NCBI GenBank assembly: GCA_002698985.1
Contig: PAAY01000059.1
Location: 18,902-82,901, forward strand
Direction: 5' to 3'
DNA from: Saprospirales bacterium
GTDB lineage: Bacteria > Bacteroidota > Bacteroidia > Chitinophagales > Saprospiraceae
DNA: 64,000 bases
The notes beneath the pieces are model-generated. The model was not told the origin of the DNA. It did no database searches and worked only from the letters and a program-made list of their open reading frames with translations. Numbering within the stretch: the stretch's first letter is position 1; each line of letters starts with the position of its first letter. Positions 1 through 9,383 of this stretch are shown here, piece after piece. The position numbers and the translations under genes were made by a program.

Positions 1-34
1 GATGGCTGTTCGTCAAAAGACCAGGATGGTCTTA

Positions 35-1000
35 TTAGTTGCGGAGGTTGGTTGGCCAGGTTGATCCGTCTGTGCGGGTCAACGTGGTTACACCACCTTC
101 TCCATAGTCATTCTCCCAGTCGAGTGTCAGGTTGGCACCATCAACAACTACGCTGTTGAGCCAGTAAACCTCACCCCAGCGGCTGGTTCCTGAGTATCCG
201 AGTTTGCCACAAGCATCGGTCAAACGCAGATCGCCGGTGTCTGCATCGGTAGGCAGGGTAGCACCCGTGCCATAGCATACCCAGTAAGCACCCATTGAGA
301 AGTCCCATGGGTTGTCCGGGTGGTCAGCATCCTGAGCAGCGATGATGTAAACACCATTTCCTTCATCGATGAAGGTTACCTGACCAGTCCACTCATTGGT
401 GCAGCCCCATGGGCCGGCAGCAGTGGTGTGGGCATCGTAAGTACCTCCTAGGTCAGAAGTACAGATGATGTTGGTCTTGATCTGGAACAAAGCACGGAAT
501 GCAGGCTGTCCCTGAAGGTTTGAGCTGGTATTCACACTGGTGAACACTTTGCCGTCATTCTTCTTGAGGGTAGCCTGGAATTCAAAGCTTTTACCACCTT
601 CGATGTCGTTCTCAGTCAGACCAAGAGCAGCCATCACATCAGACATGGTAAACTTGAAGGAAGCTGAAGGAAGGCCATCCGGGCTGGTTCCAAAATCTGA
701 AGAAGACATGGAAGCCAGTGCCACTGGATCACCACCATCGTAGGCTACAGTCCAGGAGTACTCAGTTACGTTGCGACCCTGATTCTCATCGTAGAATTCA
801 ACAGTGAACTCGATGTAAGAACCTGCAATGTCGCTGAAGTTGAACGCATTTCCGTAAGGGCCGTCGATTCCCTCGATCAGACGGGGAATGGCACCATACT
901 CGAGTGTGTCAAACTCAGGAAATGCCCTGTCCTTTTCGCACGCATTGAACATGAGCATAGCGAGCGAAAGCGCAAGTGAATATTTAAAAATTCTTTTCAT
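35..1000 (-). CDS. Outer-membrane lipoprotein of the SusCD locus
   Basis: 321 residues with a lipoprotein signal peptide; the lipidation Cys is residue 21 (MFNAC-EKD). The rest is soluble, rich in aromatic and Gly/Asp residues, with no catalytic motif that I recognise. It is the last gene of a minus-strand row SusC, SusD-like, this gene, 95 bases after the SusD-like stop. In Bacteroidota, third lipoproteins at such loci often act as surface-exposed ligand-binding partners of the SusCD complex (SusE/SusF-like role). That role is inferred from position; I do not recognise the sequence family. Start chosen at the ATG giving a compact signal peptide. Confidence 0.75.
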   Translation of the reverse strand: MKRIFKYSLALSLAMLMFNACEKDRAFPEFDTLEYGAIPRLIEGIDGPYGNAFNFSDIAGSYIEFTVEFYDENQGRNVTEYSWTVAYDGGDPVALASMSSSDFGTSPDGLPSASFKFTMSDVMAALGLTENDIEGGKSFEFQATLKKNDGKVFTSVNTSSNLQGQPAFRALFQIKTNIICTSDLGGTYDAHTTAAGPWGCTNEWTGQVTFIDEGNGVYIIAAQDADHPDNPWDFSMGAYWVCYGTGATLPTDADTGDLRLTDACGKLGYSGTSRWGEVYWLNSVVVDGANLTLDWENDYGEGGVTTLTRTDGSTWPTNLRN

Positions 1001-1095
1001 ACTAACTTGATTTTTGTCCCAAATGAAACCTTGATGGAGTGCTGCTTTTCAGCATTGCTGACGAGCAGCACCCCAGCTTCATACGGGAAAGGTTT

Positions 1096-2760
1096 TTAAT
1101 AAGTACAACCAACTGGATTGGTATCCCAGAATACAGAAACAGCAGTGAGGCTGGCTTTCTGTTGCGCATTCTGGTTACGGTTAACATAGCTGGCAGGATA
1201 CCAGAAAGTCTTCGGGAAATCGCCCGGGTTGGCCTCACGAGTAGGCTGCATGCCGGTTGGGCGGCAGGTACGGCGGAAAGCGTTGAAAGCTTCCAGACCC
1301 ATTCCCTGAAGGGCCTTCCAGTATTCTTTCATGACTACTTGCAGCTTGTCGCTGGAGTTGTCATAAGTATCCAGAATTTCAGCTACATAAGCATCGATCT
1401 GTGCCTGGTCGGGCTTGTAAGCAGGATCAACCGGAGCGATGGATTCGAAGCTCATGGCTTTGGCAATGGATGCACGAATACCTTTCTCCAGCATTTCACG
1501 AGCATCCTCACCGGAGTTCATTTCCAGTGCGGCTTCAGCACGCATGAAATAAACGTAGGAAGAAAGGATGATGGGCTGAATACCAGCCCCGAGGCCTCCG
1601 TCTTTGCCCTGGTTCTCAACGTCAACACAATCGTTGGCGTCGAACTTACCACCGGCAGGATACAGACCCCAGGCAGTACGCTTCAGGTCGTCTGGTGGGA
1701 TACCATCAGCATTACCGTGGTCACGACCCCAATACCCGCTATGAGCCTTGCTCAGGTCAGATCCGAAAAGCGGACTGGATGCAGTACAGTAGGGCAGCCC
1801 ATCAGGCCAGTGGAAGGGATATGGACCGTCCTGGCAATCCAGGGTAAAGAAGTTCTCATCTGTTTCATCACAATCCTGACGGTAGAAGTAGTAGCGGGTA
1901 CGCGGGTCTTCAGTCTGAGTTTCTCCGATGAAGAGGAACATGTAGTAGTTGGAGAGGTACCAGCTAGGTCCGCCAGTCTCATAGCCATCAGAGTAGTAAG
2001 GGTGACGAGAGTCTGGATTTTCGCGGTTGGATCCGTACTGGAACTGGAAGTCGTCGGCTGCATCTTCGATGACACCTGCGCTTACCAATGAAGCGACATT
2101 GGCTCCACCACCAGGATTGACCAAACGGGTATTGACATAGTAACGAAGTTTCAGCGTGTTGGCCAGTTTGATCCAACTGTCAACGTTGTTGTCATAGTAA
2201 AGGTCATTGCTAATCTCTCCGAGAGGGTTTTTCAGGTCGTTGATGGCCTCATCCAGCAATGCGAAGGCAGCATTGTAAACCTGCTCACCGGGATCAGCTT
2301 TAGGAGATGGGATATCAACACCCTGAAATGCTTCAGAGTAAGGAACATCTCCAAACAAATCCACCAAAGTGAACATGATATAAGCCTTCAGGATTTTAGC
2401 AGCACCTGAGTGTACGGTGAAGCCGCCCTCTTCTGCAAGAGCGATAACAAGGTTGATGTCTGGCATCAATTCTGAGTAAGCCTGACTCCACATAAAGTCG
2501 AAACTGGCTGGGCTGTCCTGGTTTTCATAGTTTTCACCACCCGTCATGGCCACGAGGCGCACATAGGGCATGGTTTCGTCACTGACTTCATCCACGAACT
2601 GGACAAACTCGAGCATGACGTTGTTCATAACCAGGTCCATCTCTGCTGACGCAGCAGTTGGCGCATTCGGGTTATCCAGTTTTTCCTCCAGCTCAAAGAA
2701 GCTACAGCCACTGGCGTAAATCAACCCGAGGACGAGGAATAGTTTTACGATGTATTTCAT
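1096..2760 (-). CDS. SusD/RagB-like nutrient-binding lipoprotein (SusD-like_2 type)
   Basis: 554 residues. Lipobox ASGC with Cys19, followed by the segment NPNAPTAASAEMDLVM (about residues 31-46), characteristic of the SusD-like_2 group of outer-membrane binding lipoproteins. The body is largely helical, as expected for the TPR-based SusD fold, and the C-terminal part has the usual Y/W-rich binding loops. SusD proteins form a lid on a SusC TonB-dependent channel and capture glycans, peptides or other ligands. It lies 21 bases downstream of the SusC gene on the same strand, so the two are surely co-transcribed. No glycoside hydrolase or peptidase lies next to it, so the ligand cannot be guessed. 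Confidence 0.92.
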   Translation of the reverse strand: MKYIVKLFLVLGLIYASGCSFFELEEKLDNPNAPTAASAEMDLVMNNVMLEFVQFVDEVSDETMPYVRLVAMTGGENYENQDSPASFDFMWSQAYSELMPDINLVIALAEEGGFTVHSGAAKILKAYIMFTLVDLFGDVPYSEAFQGVDIPSPKADPGEQVYNAAFALLDEAINDLKNPLGEISNDLYYDNNVDSWIKLANTLKLRYYVNTRLVNPGGGANVASLVSAGVIEDAADDFQFQYGSNRENPDSRHPYYSDGYETGGPSWYLSNYYMFLFIGETQTEDPRTRYYFYRQDCDETDENFFTLDCQDGPYPFHWPDGLPYCTASSPLFGSDLSKAHSGYWGRDHGNADGIPPDDLKRTAWGLYPAGGKFDANDCVDVENQGKDGGLGAGIQPIILSSYVYFMRAEAALEMNSGEDAREMLEKGIRASIAKAMSFESIAPVDPAYKPDQAQIDAYVAEILDTYDNSSDKLQVVMKEYWKALQGMGLEAFNAFRRTCRPTGMQPTREANPGDFPKTFWYPASYVNRNQNAQQKASLTAVSVFWDTNPVGCTY

Positions 2761-2781
2761 GTTGCGATAATTTTTGTTGAA

Positions 2782-5700
2782 TTAGAAAGTAAGCCTCAAG
2801 GTACCACCTACCTGCTTGGCAGTAGGAACGTTCATCATTTCAAATCCACGTGCGTTTCCTACACCAGTAGAAAGTACTTCAGGATCGAAATTGGCACCTT
2901 TCGGGAATCCATAAGCGCGGAACCAGAGGTTCTGACCAGAGAAGGTCAAAGAAGCAGAACCAAATGGCGTGTTGTCCAGCACTGATTTTGGCAGTGCAAA
3001 GGATACTGAAATCTCACGCAGCTTCAGGTAAGAACCATCGTAGGTACGCATTTCATCGATGAATACACCGCCATTCTGCCAGTAGTGATCAGTGGAAGTA
3101 ATCTGAACGTCGTTGGGTGTTCCGTCGGCTTTCACACCAGGTGCGATGAGAGGAATAAAACGATCGAAATCAGTTTCCTGAAGGATACCCCTACCCATGA
3201 GAGTGGAAGGCAACGTTGAGTAAATAGCACCACCTTCAACATAGGTCAAAAGGGCATTGAAAGTGACAATGTCTTTGTAGTTGATGCTAATGCCACCGTT
3301 GAGATTGAAATCAGGGTTTGGATCTCCCAGCACCTGAAGGTCTGAGCTGACATCATACAATCCTGAGCTCAAAACCAGCAAGTTACCGTTATCATCACGC
3401 TTGATTTTCTCGCCCTGAATCAAGCCATAAGGCTGTCCAGGAATAGCATAGCTGCCCAAGGTGGTGAAAATTCCAACGATCGCAATCTGGTCAATTCCGG
3501 GGAAAATTTCATCCACGGTGTTCTCATTGGTGGTGAAGTTTCCATTCAAAGTCACACTCAGATTACGGGTTTTGATCGGTGTTACATCCATACCCAACTC
3601 AATACCCTTGTTGGTAATCTTCGCTGCGTTCACTGTTGACAAATCAAAACCTGTGGATGGGTCCAGATCGAGTTCGATGATCAGGTCTTCGGATTTTTTC
3701 TGATACAGTGAAAGGTCGATTCCAAAACGATTGCGGAAGAAACGGCCTTCTATACCAATCTCAGCTTCTCTGTGCAATTCAGGAGCAAGGTCTGCTCTTG
3801 CAAAGAAGTCACTCACTGAGTTCGTATTGATTACCGCATTTGAGTTTGTAACAAATTCACGAGTGGTCAGACCAAGTGTGTTTCTGGTCTGGTACGGATT
3901 CGGATAACCGGCAGATGTTCCATAACCAACACGGATCTTCAGGTAATCAATCACTCCGCCGGAGGTCATGTCTGTAAATACTTCGGTAGGAATGAATGAA
4001 AGTGAAGCACTTGGGTAGAAAAGGGTACGGTTATCCTTCTCCAGGGTAGAAGTCCAGTCATTACGTCCCTGCAGGTTCAGGTACAAGAAACGGCGGTAGC
4101 CAAGGGTTGCAGACAAATAGGCACCAAGCAGACTTTCTTCTTCAAAGTAAGAATCATTGCTGTGCTCGATGTAGTTGCCATGATCCTGCAATCCAAATAC
4201 AAACTGCTGGGTACTGTAGGTTCCAGTGAAGTTGTAAATATCAGCACGCAGGTTGGTACCCAAAACAGCATCCAGGTTCCAGTCTTCGTTCAAGTCTTTG
4301 TTGATGGAGAGACTTGCGTTGTGGTCGTGGATGGTGTTGATACGCTCACGGGTTTCAAGCAATCCATCAGGCACCTGACGGCCACCTTTGTTGATGGCGT
4401 AGCGGTTGCGCTGTGCATAGGTGTCAAGACCATAACGATAGGTCAAAGTCAACCAGTCAGTCAGGCTGTAATCGAAGGTGAGGGTACCGAAGAAACGGTT
4501 CACCAACTCAGAATTCTTGGTGTTGTGAAGTGTCCAGTATGGGTGCTGGATGTCGTTACCGCCTCTGTAGTAAATACTGCTGTGGTCGAGCGGGTTCTCC
4601 CATTCAAGGCCGTTCAGGTCAACAGAACGTGGTGTGTAGAATACATTGGAGAACAATGAAGCACCATCGTTCGGGTTTGAACTGGTTGAAGTACCGGTTG
4701 GAGGAGCAACACGATCTGAACGAACGAAGTTCAAAGTGGTGCGAACGCCGATCTGGTTGGACAGACGGGTGTTGATACCCAAACCGAATGTGTTCTTCTT
4801 GTACTTGCTGAGCGGAACAAATCCTTCCTCGTTTCGGTAGCCGTAGTTGAAGTTGATGGAAGTTCCTTCAGACAAGCGGTTGGCGATGTTCACAGAAGTG
4901 TTGGAAATCAAACCAGTCTGGAAGAAGTTCTGCAGGTTGTCGTAAGCTTTGTACGGATAACGGGCACCTACATACTGCGGGAATACAGCATTGAGCGCTG
5001 CACGGTCGTATGGGTGACGGATGGTTCCGTCTTCAGCCACACCATATTTACCGGGCTGATCGAAAGGAGCACCCCAGTTGGAGAAGGCGGCAGAAGCAGT
5101 GTTCCAGAAACCGTTGCCGTAAGCGTCCTGGTCATCAGGAAGGCTGGCGATGTCATTGGCGAAGAATGACTGGTCAACAGTTACCTCAAACTTCTTGTTC
5201 AGGTCGCGGGAAGCACCGTTTTTGGTGGTGATCAGGATCACACCGTTACGACCGGCCTCACCGTAAAGTACAGTAGCACTCAGACCCTTCAATACGCTCA
5301 CTTCAGCGATGTTGTTGGGGTCGAGGTCGAGGAAACGGCTGGATGCTGAAGCAGCACCTGCCAGTACGCCCTGGTCAGCACGGGTGTCAGAGTTGAAAGG
5401 CACACCGTCCACAACGAAGAGCGGCTGGTTGGTACCGGTAATGGATGAGTAACCACGAATGATCACGTTGGTACCGGAACCGGCCAAACCGGAGGTAGAA
5501 GTGATGTCCACACCTGGAACCTTACCACGAAGAACACGGGCAACGTCAGCTTCAGGACGCAGCTCCAGCGCACTCTGGTCCAGGGTGGTTACACCGTAAC
5601 CGAGGGCCTTTTTCTCCTTGCGGATACCAAGACCGGTTACAACCACCTCAGAGAGTTGCTCGACGGCTTCTTCCATTTGAACGTCTATGACGTTGGAAGC

Positions 5701-5952
5701 ACCGAGGGAAACCTCTTTGGTTTCAAAACCAGTGTAGCTGAAAACGAGGGTGTTTACGCCCTCTGGAACGTTTAAGGAATACGTTCCGTCGATGTCGGTG
5801 ACAGTACCGACCGAGGTACCTCTGGCAAAAATGCTGACACCGATGAGGGGCTCGCCCTTGGTGTCGGTCACTGTGCCAGAGACAGTACGCTGAGCAAGCA
5901 TTGCGGAAATGCTCATCAGCGCTAGCATGATGGCTAGTGAGAGTCTTTTCAT
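2782..5952 (-). CDS. SusC/RagA family TonB-dependent outer-membrane transporter
   Basis: 1056 residues. Signal peptide (about 1-20, ending AMLAQ), then a carboxypeptidase-regulatory-like beta domain (about 22-105, SGTVTDTKGEPLIGVSI), then a TonB plug domain (about 115-245, with GVTTLDQ, NVIIRGYSSI, PLFVVDGVPFN and NGVILITTKNG), then a long 22-strand barrel ending in LRLTF with a terminal Phe. This is the classic SusC order. It imports a ligand captured by the SusD-like lipoprotein encoded just downstream, powered by TonB/ExbBD. A perfect TANNTTTG -7 element (TACATTTG) lies 49 bases upstream of the ATG. No anti-sigma or hybrid two-component regulator is adjacent. Confidence 0.95.
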   Translation of the reverse strand: MKRLSLAIMLALMSISAMLAQRTVSGTVTDTKGEPLIGVSIFARGTSVGTVTDIDGTYSLNVPEGVNTLVFSYTGFETKEVSLGASNVIDVQMEEAVEQLSEVVVTGLGIRKEKKALGYGVTTLDQSALELRPEADVARVLRGKVPGVDITSTSGLAGSGTNVIIRGYSSITGTNQPLFVVDGVPFNSDTRADQGVLAGAASASSRFLDLDPNNIAEVSVLKGLSATVLYGEAGRNGVILITTKNGASRDLNKKFEVTVDQSFFANDIASLPDDQDAYGNGFWNTASAAFSNWGAPFDQPGKYGVAEDGTIRHPYDRAALNAVFPQYVGARYPYKAYDNLQNFFQTGLISNTSVNIANRLSEGTSINFNYGYRNEEGFVPLSKYKKNTFGLGINTRLSNQIGVRTTLNFVRSDRVAPPTGTSTSSNPNDGASLFSNVFYTPRSVDLNGLEWENPLDHSSIYYRGGNDIQHPYWTLHNTKNSELVNRFFGTLTFDYSLTDWLTLTYRYGLDTYAQRNRYAINKGGRQVPDGLLETRERINTIHDHNASLSINKDLNEDWNLDAVLGTNLRADIYNFTGTYSTQQFVFGLQDHGNYIEHSNDSYFEEESLLGAYLSATLGYRRFLYLNLQGRNDWTSTLEKDNRTLFYPSASLSFIPTEVFTDMTSGGVIDYLKIRVGYGTSAGYPNPYQTRNTLGLTTREFVTNSNAVINTNSVSDFFARADLAPELHREAEIGIEGRFFRNRFGIDLSLYQKKSEDLIIELDLDPSTGFDLSTVNAAKITNKGIELGMDVTPIKTRNLSVTLNGNFTTNENTVDEIFPGIDQIAIVGIFTTLGSYAIPGQPYGLIQGEKIKRDDNGNLLVLSSGLYDVSSDLQVLGDPNPDFNLNGGISINYKDIVTFNALLTYVEGGAIYSTLPSTLMGRGILQETDFDRFIPLIAPGVKADGTPNDVQITSTDHYWQNGGVFIDEMRTYDGSYLKLREISVSFALPKSVLDNTPFGSASLTFSGQNLWFRAYGFPKGANFDPEVLSTGVGNARGFEMMNVPTAKQVGGTLRLTF

Positions 5953-6000
5953 ACTAATTCAGTTTAATGAAAGAAATGATTTAATTACAAAGAAACCAGG

Positions 6001-6008
6001 CAAATGTA
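6001..6008 (-). promoter_or_regulatory. Candidate -7 element for the SusCD operon
   Basis: Read on the minus strand this is TACATTTG, a perfect match to the Bacteroidota -7 consensus TANNTTTG, 49 bases before the SusC start. I see no clear TTTG at the expected -33 distance, so the match could be chance. Confidence 0.4.
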
Positions 6009-6119
6009 GAATTTTTCGCAAAATCCCCCAGTTGCCGATTTAACTTTTGCGTAACTAGCACTTTAGAGAACGTTTAGGTTTCAAAAATGCTGTCTGGGCT
6101 CCAAAAATCTCTGAAAATT

Positions 6120-6836
6120 TCACCTGCGCAGTTGTCGCAAGTACATCTGAATAGTGTTGCTAAGGCCGTAATAAAGGGCATCGGAGATCAGTGCGTGCCC
6201 TATTGACACTTCCAGCAAACCAGGTACATTTTCCTTGTAAAAATGGAGGTTTTCCAGGTTGAGGTCGTGGCCGGCATTCACACCCAGGCCCAGTTCAACG
6301 GCCAATTCTGCACATTTTCTGTGGGGAGCCACGGCTGCCGTGGGGCATTTCCTGAACTGGTGTGCATAAGGCCCGGTATAAAGCTCGATCCGGTCAGCGC
6401 CCACGTTTTTTGCTCCTTCCACAAATTTTTCTTCAGCATTCAGGAAAAGCGAAACCCTGATGCCGGCCGCTTTTAACCTGGCAATGACATCCTTCAGAAA
6501 ACCGGCATGGGTCAAGGTGTCCCAGCCGGAATCCGAAGTCAGTGCTGATGGTGCATCGGGAACCAGGGTCACCTGGTGAGGCTTGTTGGCCAAAACCAGC
6601 TCGATGAACTTTTCAGTTGGATTGCCCTCGATGTTGAATTCTGTGGTAACGACTTCCTTCAGTTTTGGAACATCGTCGTAGCGGATGTGCCGTTGATCCG
6701 GGCGAGGGTGAACAGTTATTCCTTCTGCTCCAAATGCCTCGCAATCTTTTGCCACCTGGATCAAATCCGGCAGATTGCCTCCCCTCGAATTCCGCAGCAG
6801 GGCAACCTTGTTCACGTTCACGCTAAGTCGGGTCAT
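6120..6836 (-). CDS. pdxJ: Pyridoxine 5'-phosphate synthase
   Basis: 238 residues, the normal PdxJ length. It condenses 1-deoxy-D-xylulose 5-phosphate with 3-amino-2-oxopropyl phosphate to pyridoxine 5'-phosphate in the DXP-dependent vitamin B6 pathway. Hallmarks: the N-terminal RLSVNVNKVALLRNSRGG, the HPRPDQRHI segment (about 42-50), TLVPD, ELYTGPYA, and the phosphate-binding GLGVNAGHDLN near the C-terminus; the chain ends with the usual IGHALISDALYYGL region. Single gene, divergent from the CPBP protease gene with a 139-base gap. Several PLP enzymes are encoded in this window (class III aminotransferase, KamA-like enzyme), but there is no physical linkage. Confidence 0.96.
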   Translation of the reverse strand: MTRLSVNVNKVALLRNSRGGNLPDLIQVAKDCEAFGAEGITVHPRPDQRHIRYDDVPKLKEVVTTEFNIEGNPTEKFIELVLANKPHQVTLVPDAPSALTSDSGWDTLTHAGFLKDVIARLKAAGIRVSLFLNAEEKFVEGAKNVGADRIELYTGPYAHQFRKCPTAAVAPHRKCAELAVELGLGVNAGHDLNLENLHFYKENVPGLLEVSIGHALISDALYYGLSNTIQMYLRQLRR

Positions 6837-6975
6837 AAGATGAATTTTACAAAGAAGCCTGCCCGATGAGTGATAAACAAAGCAGGCTTATCTTTGGGCC
6901 GCTAAATTACAAATTGGGAACATTCCAAAATGTATCGCTGATCACAGCCTGTAAACCCACACACCCAGAGAAAGA

Positions 6976-7890
6976 ATGGAAGACCAAAAGCCCGAAATAC
7001 CGCAAAGCTCACCCGGCAGGATCATTCTTACGGTTGTCGCACTATTTTTCCTGGGGAGTGCAGTTGGTGGCGGAATTATACAACTAATGTGTGACTGGCA
7101 AGGCATCCCTCTTGCCGATGCATTAAAAGATTTCGGACCTGAAAGCACAGCGCCTGAACGAAACTTTGTAAAAGGCCTGCTCTTCCTCAACCACCTCAGT
7201 TCTTTCCTGCTTCCCTGCCTCATTGCGGGCCTGCTCTTTTACAAAAGGCAATGGCCGGAGCGCCTCGAGCTCAGATTGTTTCCGGGTGTCAGGACTTTTT
7301 GGCTGGCCCTCCTGATACTGCTGTGTGCATTTCCTGTCGCACAGGGCCTGTTTGAACTGAACCGTTGGATTCTCGGCCATTTTGCTTTTAGTGAACAACT
7401 GCTGGAGCTGGAAGGCGCTTCGGAAAACCTCCAGATCGGTTTGCTCAAAATGGATTCCATCTGGGAGTTGATCACCAGCATCATCGCAATGGCACTGGTG
7501 CCTGCCATTGGGGAAGAGCTGCTTTTCAGAGGCTTTCTCCAGAAACAACTCATCAGAGCGATGAAGAATCCGGTCACGGGGATACTGATCGCTGCCCTGT
7601 TTTTCAGCCTCATCCATTTTCAGGCGCAGCGATTTCTGGCCATCTTCTGGCTCGGAACGGTACTCGGCCTGTTATACTTTTGGACGAAAAACCTCTGGGT
7701 TCCCATTTTTGCCCATTTCCTCAACAACGGTGTGCAGGTGGTGGTAGCCTGGTTTTACCAGGAAGACCTGCAGGCCCTCAATCAACAATCAGACAGTTTC
7801 CCCTGGTGGGTGGCGGTGGCGGGTCTGGTTTTATTTCCTTTCTTCGCAAAATTGCTCATTGCACATTCTGACAAAAAACAGAACGCATGA
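6976..7890 (+). CDS. CPBP-family intramembrane metalloprotease
   Basis: 304 residues with about seven to eight hydrophobic segments. The C-terminal half holds the CPBP/Abi (CAAX prenyl protease 2-like) signature: PAIGEELLFRGFLQ with the EExxxR motif, then FSLIHFQ (second His motif) and FAHFLNNGVQ (third motif). These place it in the glutamate/metal intramembrane protease family, with unknown substrates; bacterial members process membrane-linked peptides or serve in bacteriocin immunity or stress. Its stop overlaps the start of the next gene by four bases (ATGA), so it is translationally coupled to the symporter. Confidence 0.9.
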   Translation: MEDQKPEIPQSSPGRIILTVVALFFLGSAVGGGIIQLMCDWQGIPLADALKDFGPESTAPERNFVKGLLFLNHLSSFLLPCLIAGLLFYKRQWPERLELRLFPGVRTFWLALLILLCAFPVAQGLFELNRWILGHFAFSEQLLELEGASENLQIGLLKMDSIWELITSIIAMALVPAIGEELLFRGFLQKQLIRAMKNPVTGILIAALFFSLIHFQAQRFLAIFWLGTVLGLLYFWTKNLWVPIFAHFLNNGVQVVVAWFYQEDLQALNQQSDSFPWWVAVAGLVLFPFFAKLLIAHSDKKQNA

Positions 7891-9383
7891 ACCCTGGCCT
7901 CTCACCAACTTTGATACTCAGCGTCATTGCCGCTTACTTCCTCGTCCTGATTGGCATCTCGTTGTACACAGGAAGAAAAGCCGACAGCCAGGATTTTTTC
8001 ATCGCCGGCCGAAAAGCGCCCTGGTTCATCGTCGCAATTGGGATGATCGGGGCATCCATGTCCGGAGTTACCTTCATTTCCATTCCCGGAGCTGTGGGTG
8101 CCGGTGGGCTGAACAGCGCCTTCTCGTACATGCAGGTGGTCATGGGCTATATGCTGGGCTATGCCGTCATTGCCCTGGTGCTGATGCCACTGTATTACAA
8201 ACTCAACCTGACTTCCATCTACGCCTATCTCGGCAAGCGGTTTGGATACTATTCCAACAAAACCGGCGCTGCTTATTTCCTGCTGTCCAGGGTCATTGGG
8301 GCCTCGTTCAGGCTTTTTCTCGTCGCAATCGTATTGGACAAATTCGTACTCGGAGTGCCGCCGCTGAACGTTCCGTTCGAGGTTACCGTCATTGCCACCA
8401 TTGTGCTGATCTGGGTGTACACCTTTAAAGGCGGCATCAAAACCATCATCTGGACAGATACCCTCCAGACCATCATGTTCCTCGTTGCAATGGTTGCAAC
8501 AATGGTTTACATCGCCAAAGGGATGGACACAGACCTGGGAGGGCTGATCAGCACCATCCGGAAAAGCGATTACTCCAAAGTGTTTTTCTTCGAAAACGGC
8601 TGGTCGGATCCCAACTACTTTTTTAAACAGTTTTTCAGCGGTGCACTGATCACCATTGTGATGACCGGGCTGGATCAGGACATGATGCAGAAAAACCTCA
8701 GTTGCCCCAACATCAAAGATGCCCAAAAGAACATGTTCACTTTTTCCGGCATCCTTTTCTTCACCAACCTGCTCGTACTCAGCCTGGGGGCAGCTCTCTA
8801 CCTCTACGCCAATCATCATGGCATTGAAACTCCCGGCCGTTCTGATTACATGTACCCCACCATTGCCCTGAACCACCTGCCAACTTTCATCGGACTGACC
8901 TTTATCCTGGGACTGATCGCCGCAGCCTATTCCAGCGCCGATTCGGCACTGACGGCACTGACCACTTCATTTTGCGTGGACTTTCTGAATTTCGAAGAGA
9001 GTGAAAAAACGGAAGCGGAAAAGAGAAAGGTCAGGCGGATGGTACACGTCGGCTTCTCCTTGCTATTGCTCGTTACCATCCTCATCTTCAACGCCCTGAA
9101 CGACGATGCTGTGATCAACTCCCTGTTCAAGGCTGCGGGTTATACCTATGGACCACTTCTCGGCTTGTTTACCTTCGGAATGCTGTCAAAAAGAGCCATC
9201 CGGGACAAATGGGTGATAGCCGTATGCCTGGCTGCGCCCGTTCTAACCTGGATCATCGTGGATGTGGCAGCCAGTCAGTTCAACTTCAAATTCGGCTTCC
9301 TCAACCTGGCCCTGAACGGCCTGCTGACCATTGCGGGTCTATACCTCATTTCCAAACCGGAAGCTAGGCCCGAAACCGCCTAG
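7887..9383 (+). CDS. Sodium:solute symporter (SSS family)
   Basis: 498 residues, about thirteen transmembrane helices. The N-terminal region (FFIAGRKAPWFIVAIGMIGA, about residues 30-49) and the SGVTFISIPGAVGAGG stretch are typical of SSS-family Na+-coupled carriers (LeuT fold). A conserved mid-protein GLDQDMMQKNLSCP segment and AAAYSSADSALTALTTSF (about 345-362, Na+ site region) support this. The substrate cannot be told from sequence; related Bacteroidota proteins are annotated for sugars, sialic acid or amino acids. It overlaps the preceding CPBP gene (ATGA). Its stop codon is interlocked with that of the convergent lectin protein gene in the shared tetramer CTAG. Confidence 0.93.
   Translation: MNPGLSPTLILSVIAAYFLVLIGISLYTGRKADSQDFFIAGRKAPWFIVAIGMIGASMSGVTFISIPGAVGAGGLNSAFSYMQVVMGYMLGYAVIALVLMPLYYKLNLTSIYAYLGKRFGYYSNKTGAAYFLLSRVIGASFRLFLVAIVLDKFVLGVPPLNVPFEVTVIATIVLIWVYTFKGGIKTIIWTDTLQTIMFLVAMVATMVYIAKGMDTDLGGLISTIRKSDYSKVFFFENGWSDPNYFFKQFFSGALITIVMTGLDQDMMQKNLSCPNIKDAQKNMFTFSGILFFTNLLVLSLGAALYLYANHHGIETPGRSDYMYPTIALNHLPTFIGLTFILGLIAAAYSSADSALTALTTSFCVDFLNFEESEKTEAEKRKVRRMVHVGFSLLLLVTILIFNALNDDAVINSLFKAAGYTYGPLLGLFTFGMLSKRAIRDKWVIAVCLAAPVLTWIIVDVAASQFNFKFGFLNLALNGLLTIAGLYLISKPEARPETA

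Noticed and set aside
1039..2091. Long open frame on the plus strand opposite the SusD-like gene
   Set aside because: Composition and lack of family resemblance show that it is the shadow of the SusD-like coding sequence.
6880..6975. Promoter for the CPBP protease gene
   Set aside because: TTTG is present near 6894, but no TANNTTTG follows at the right distance.
7902..8876. Long open frame opposite the sodium symporter
   Set aside because: His/Gly/Asp-rich translation with no motif; mirror of the symporter codons.
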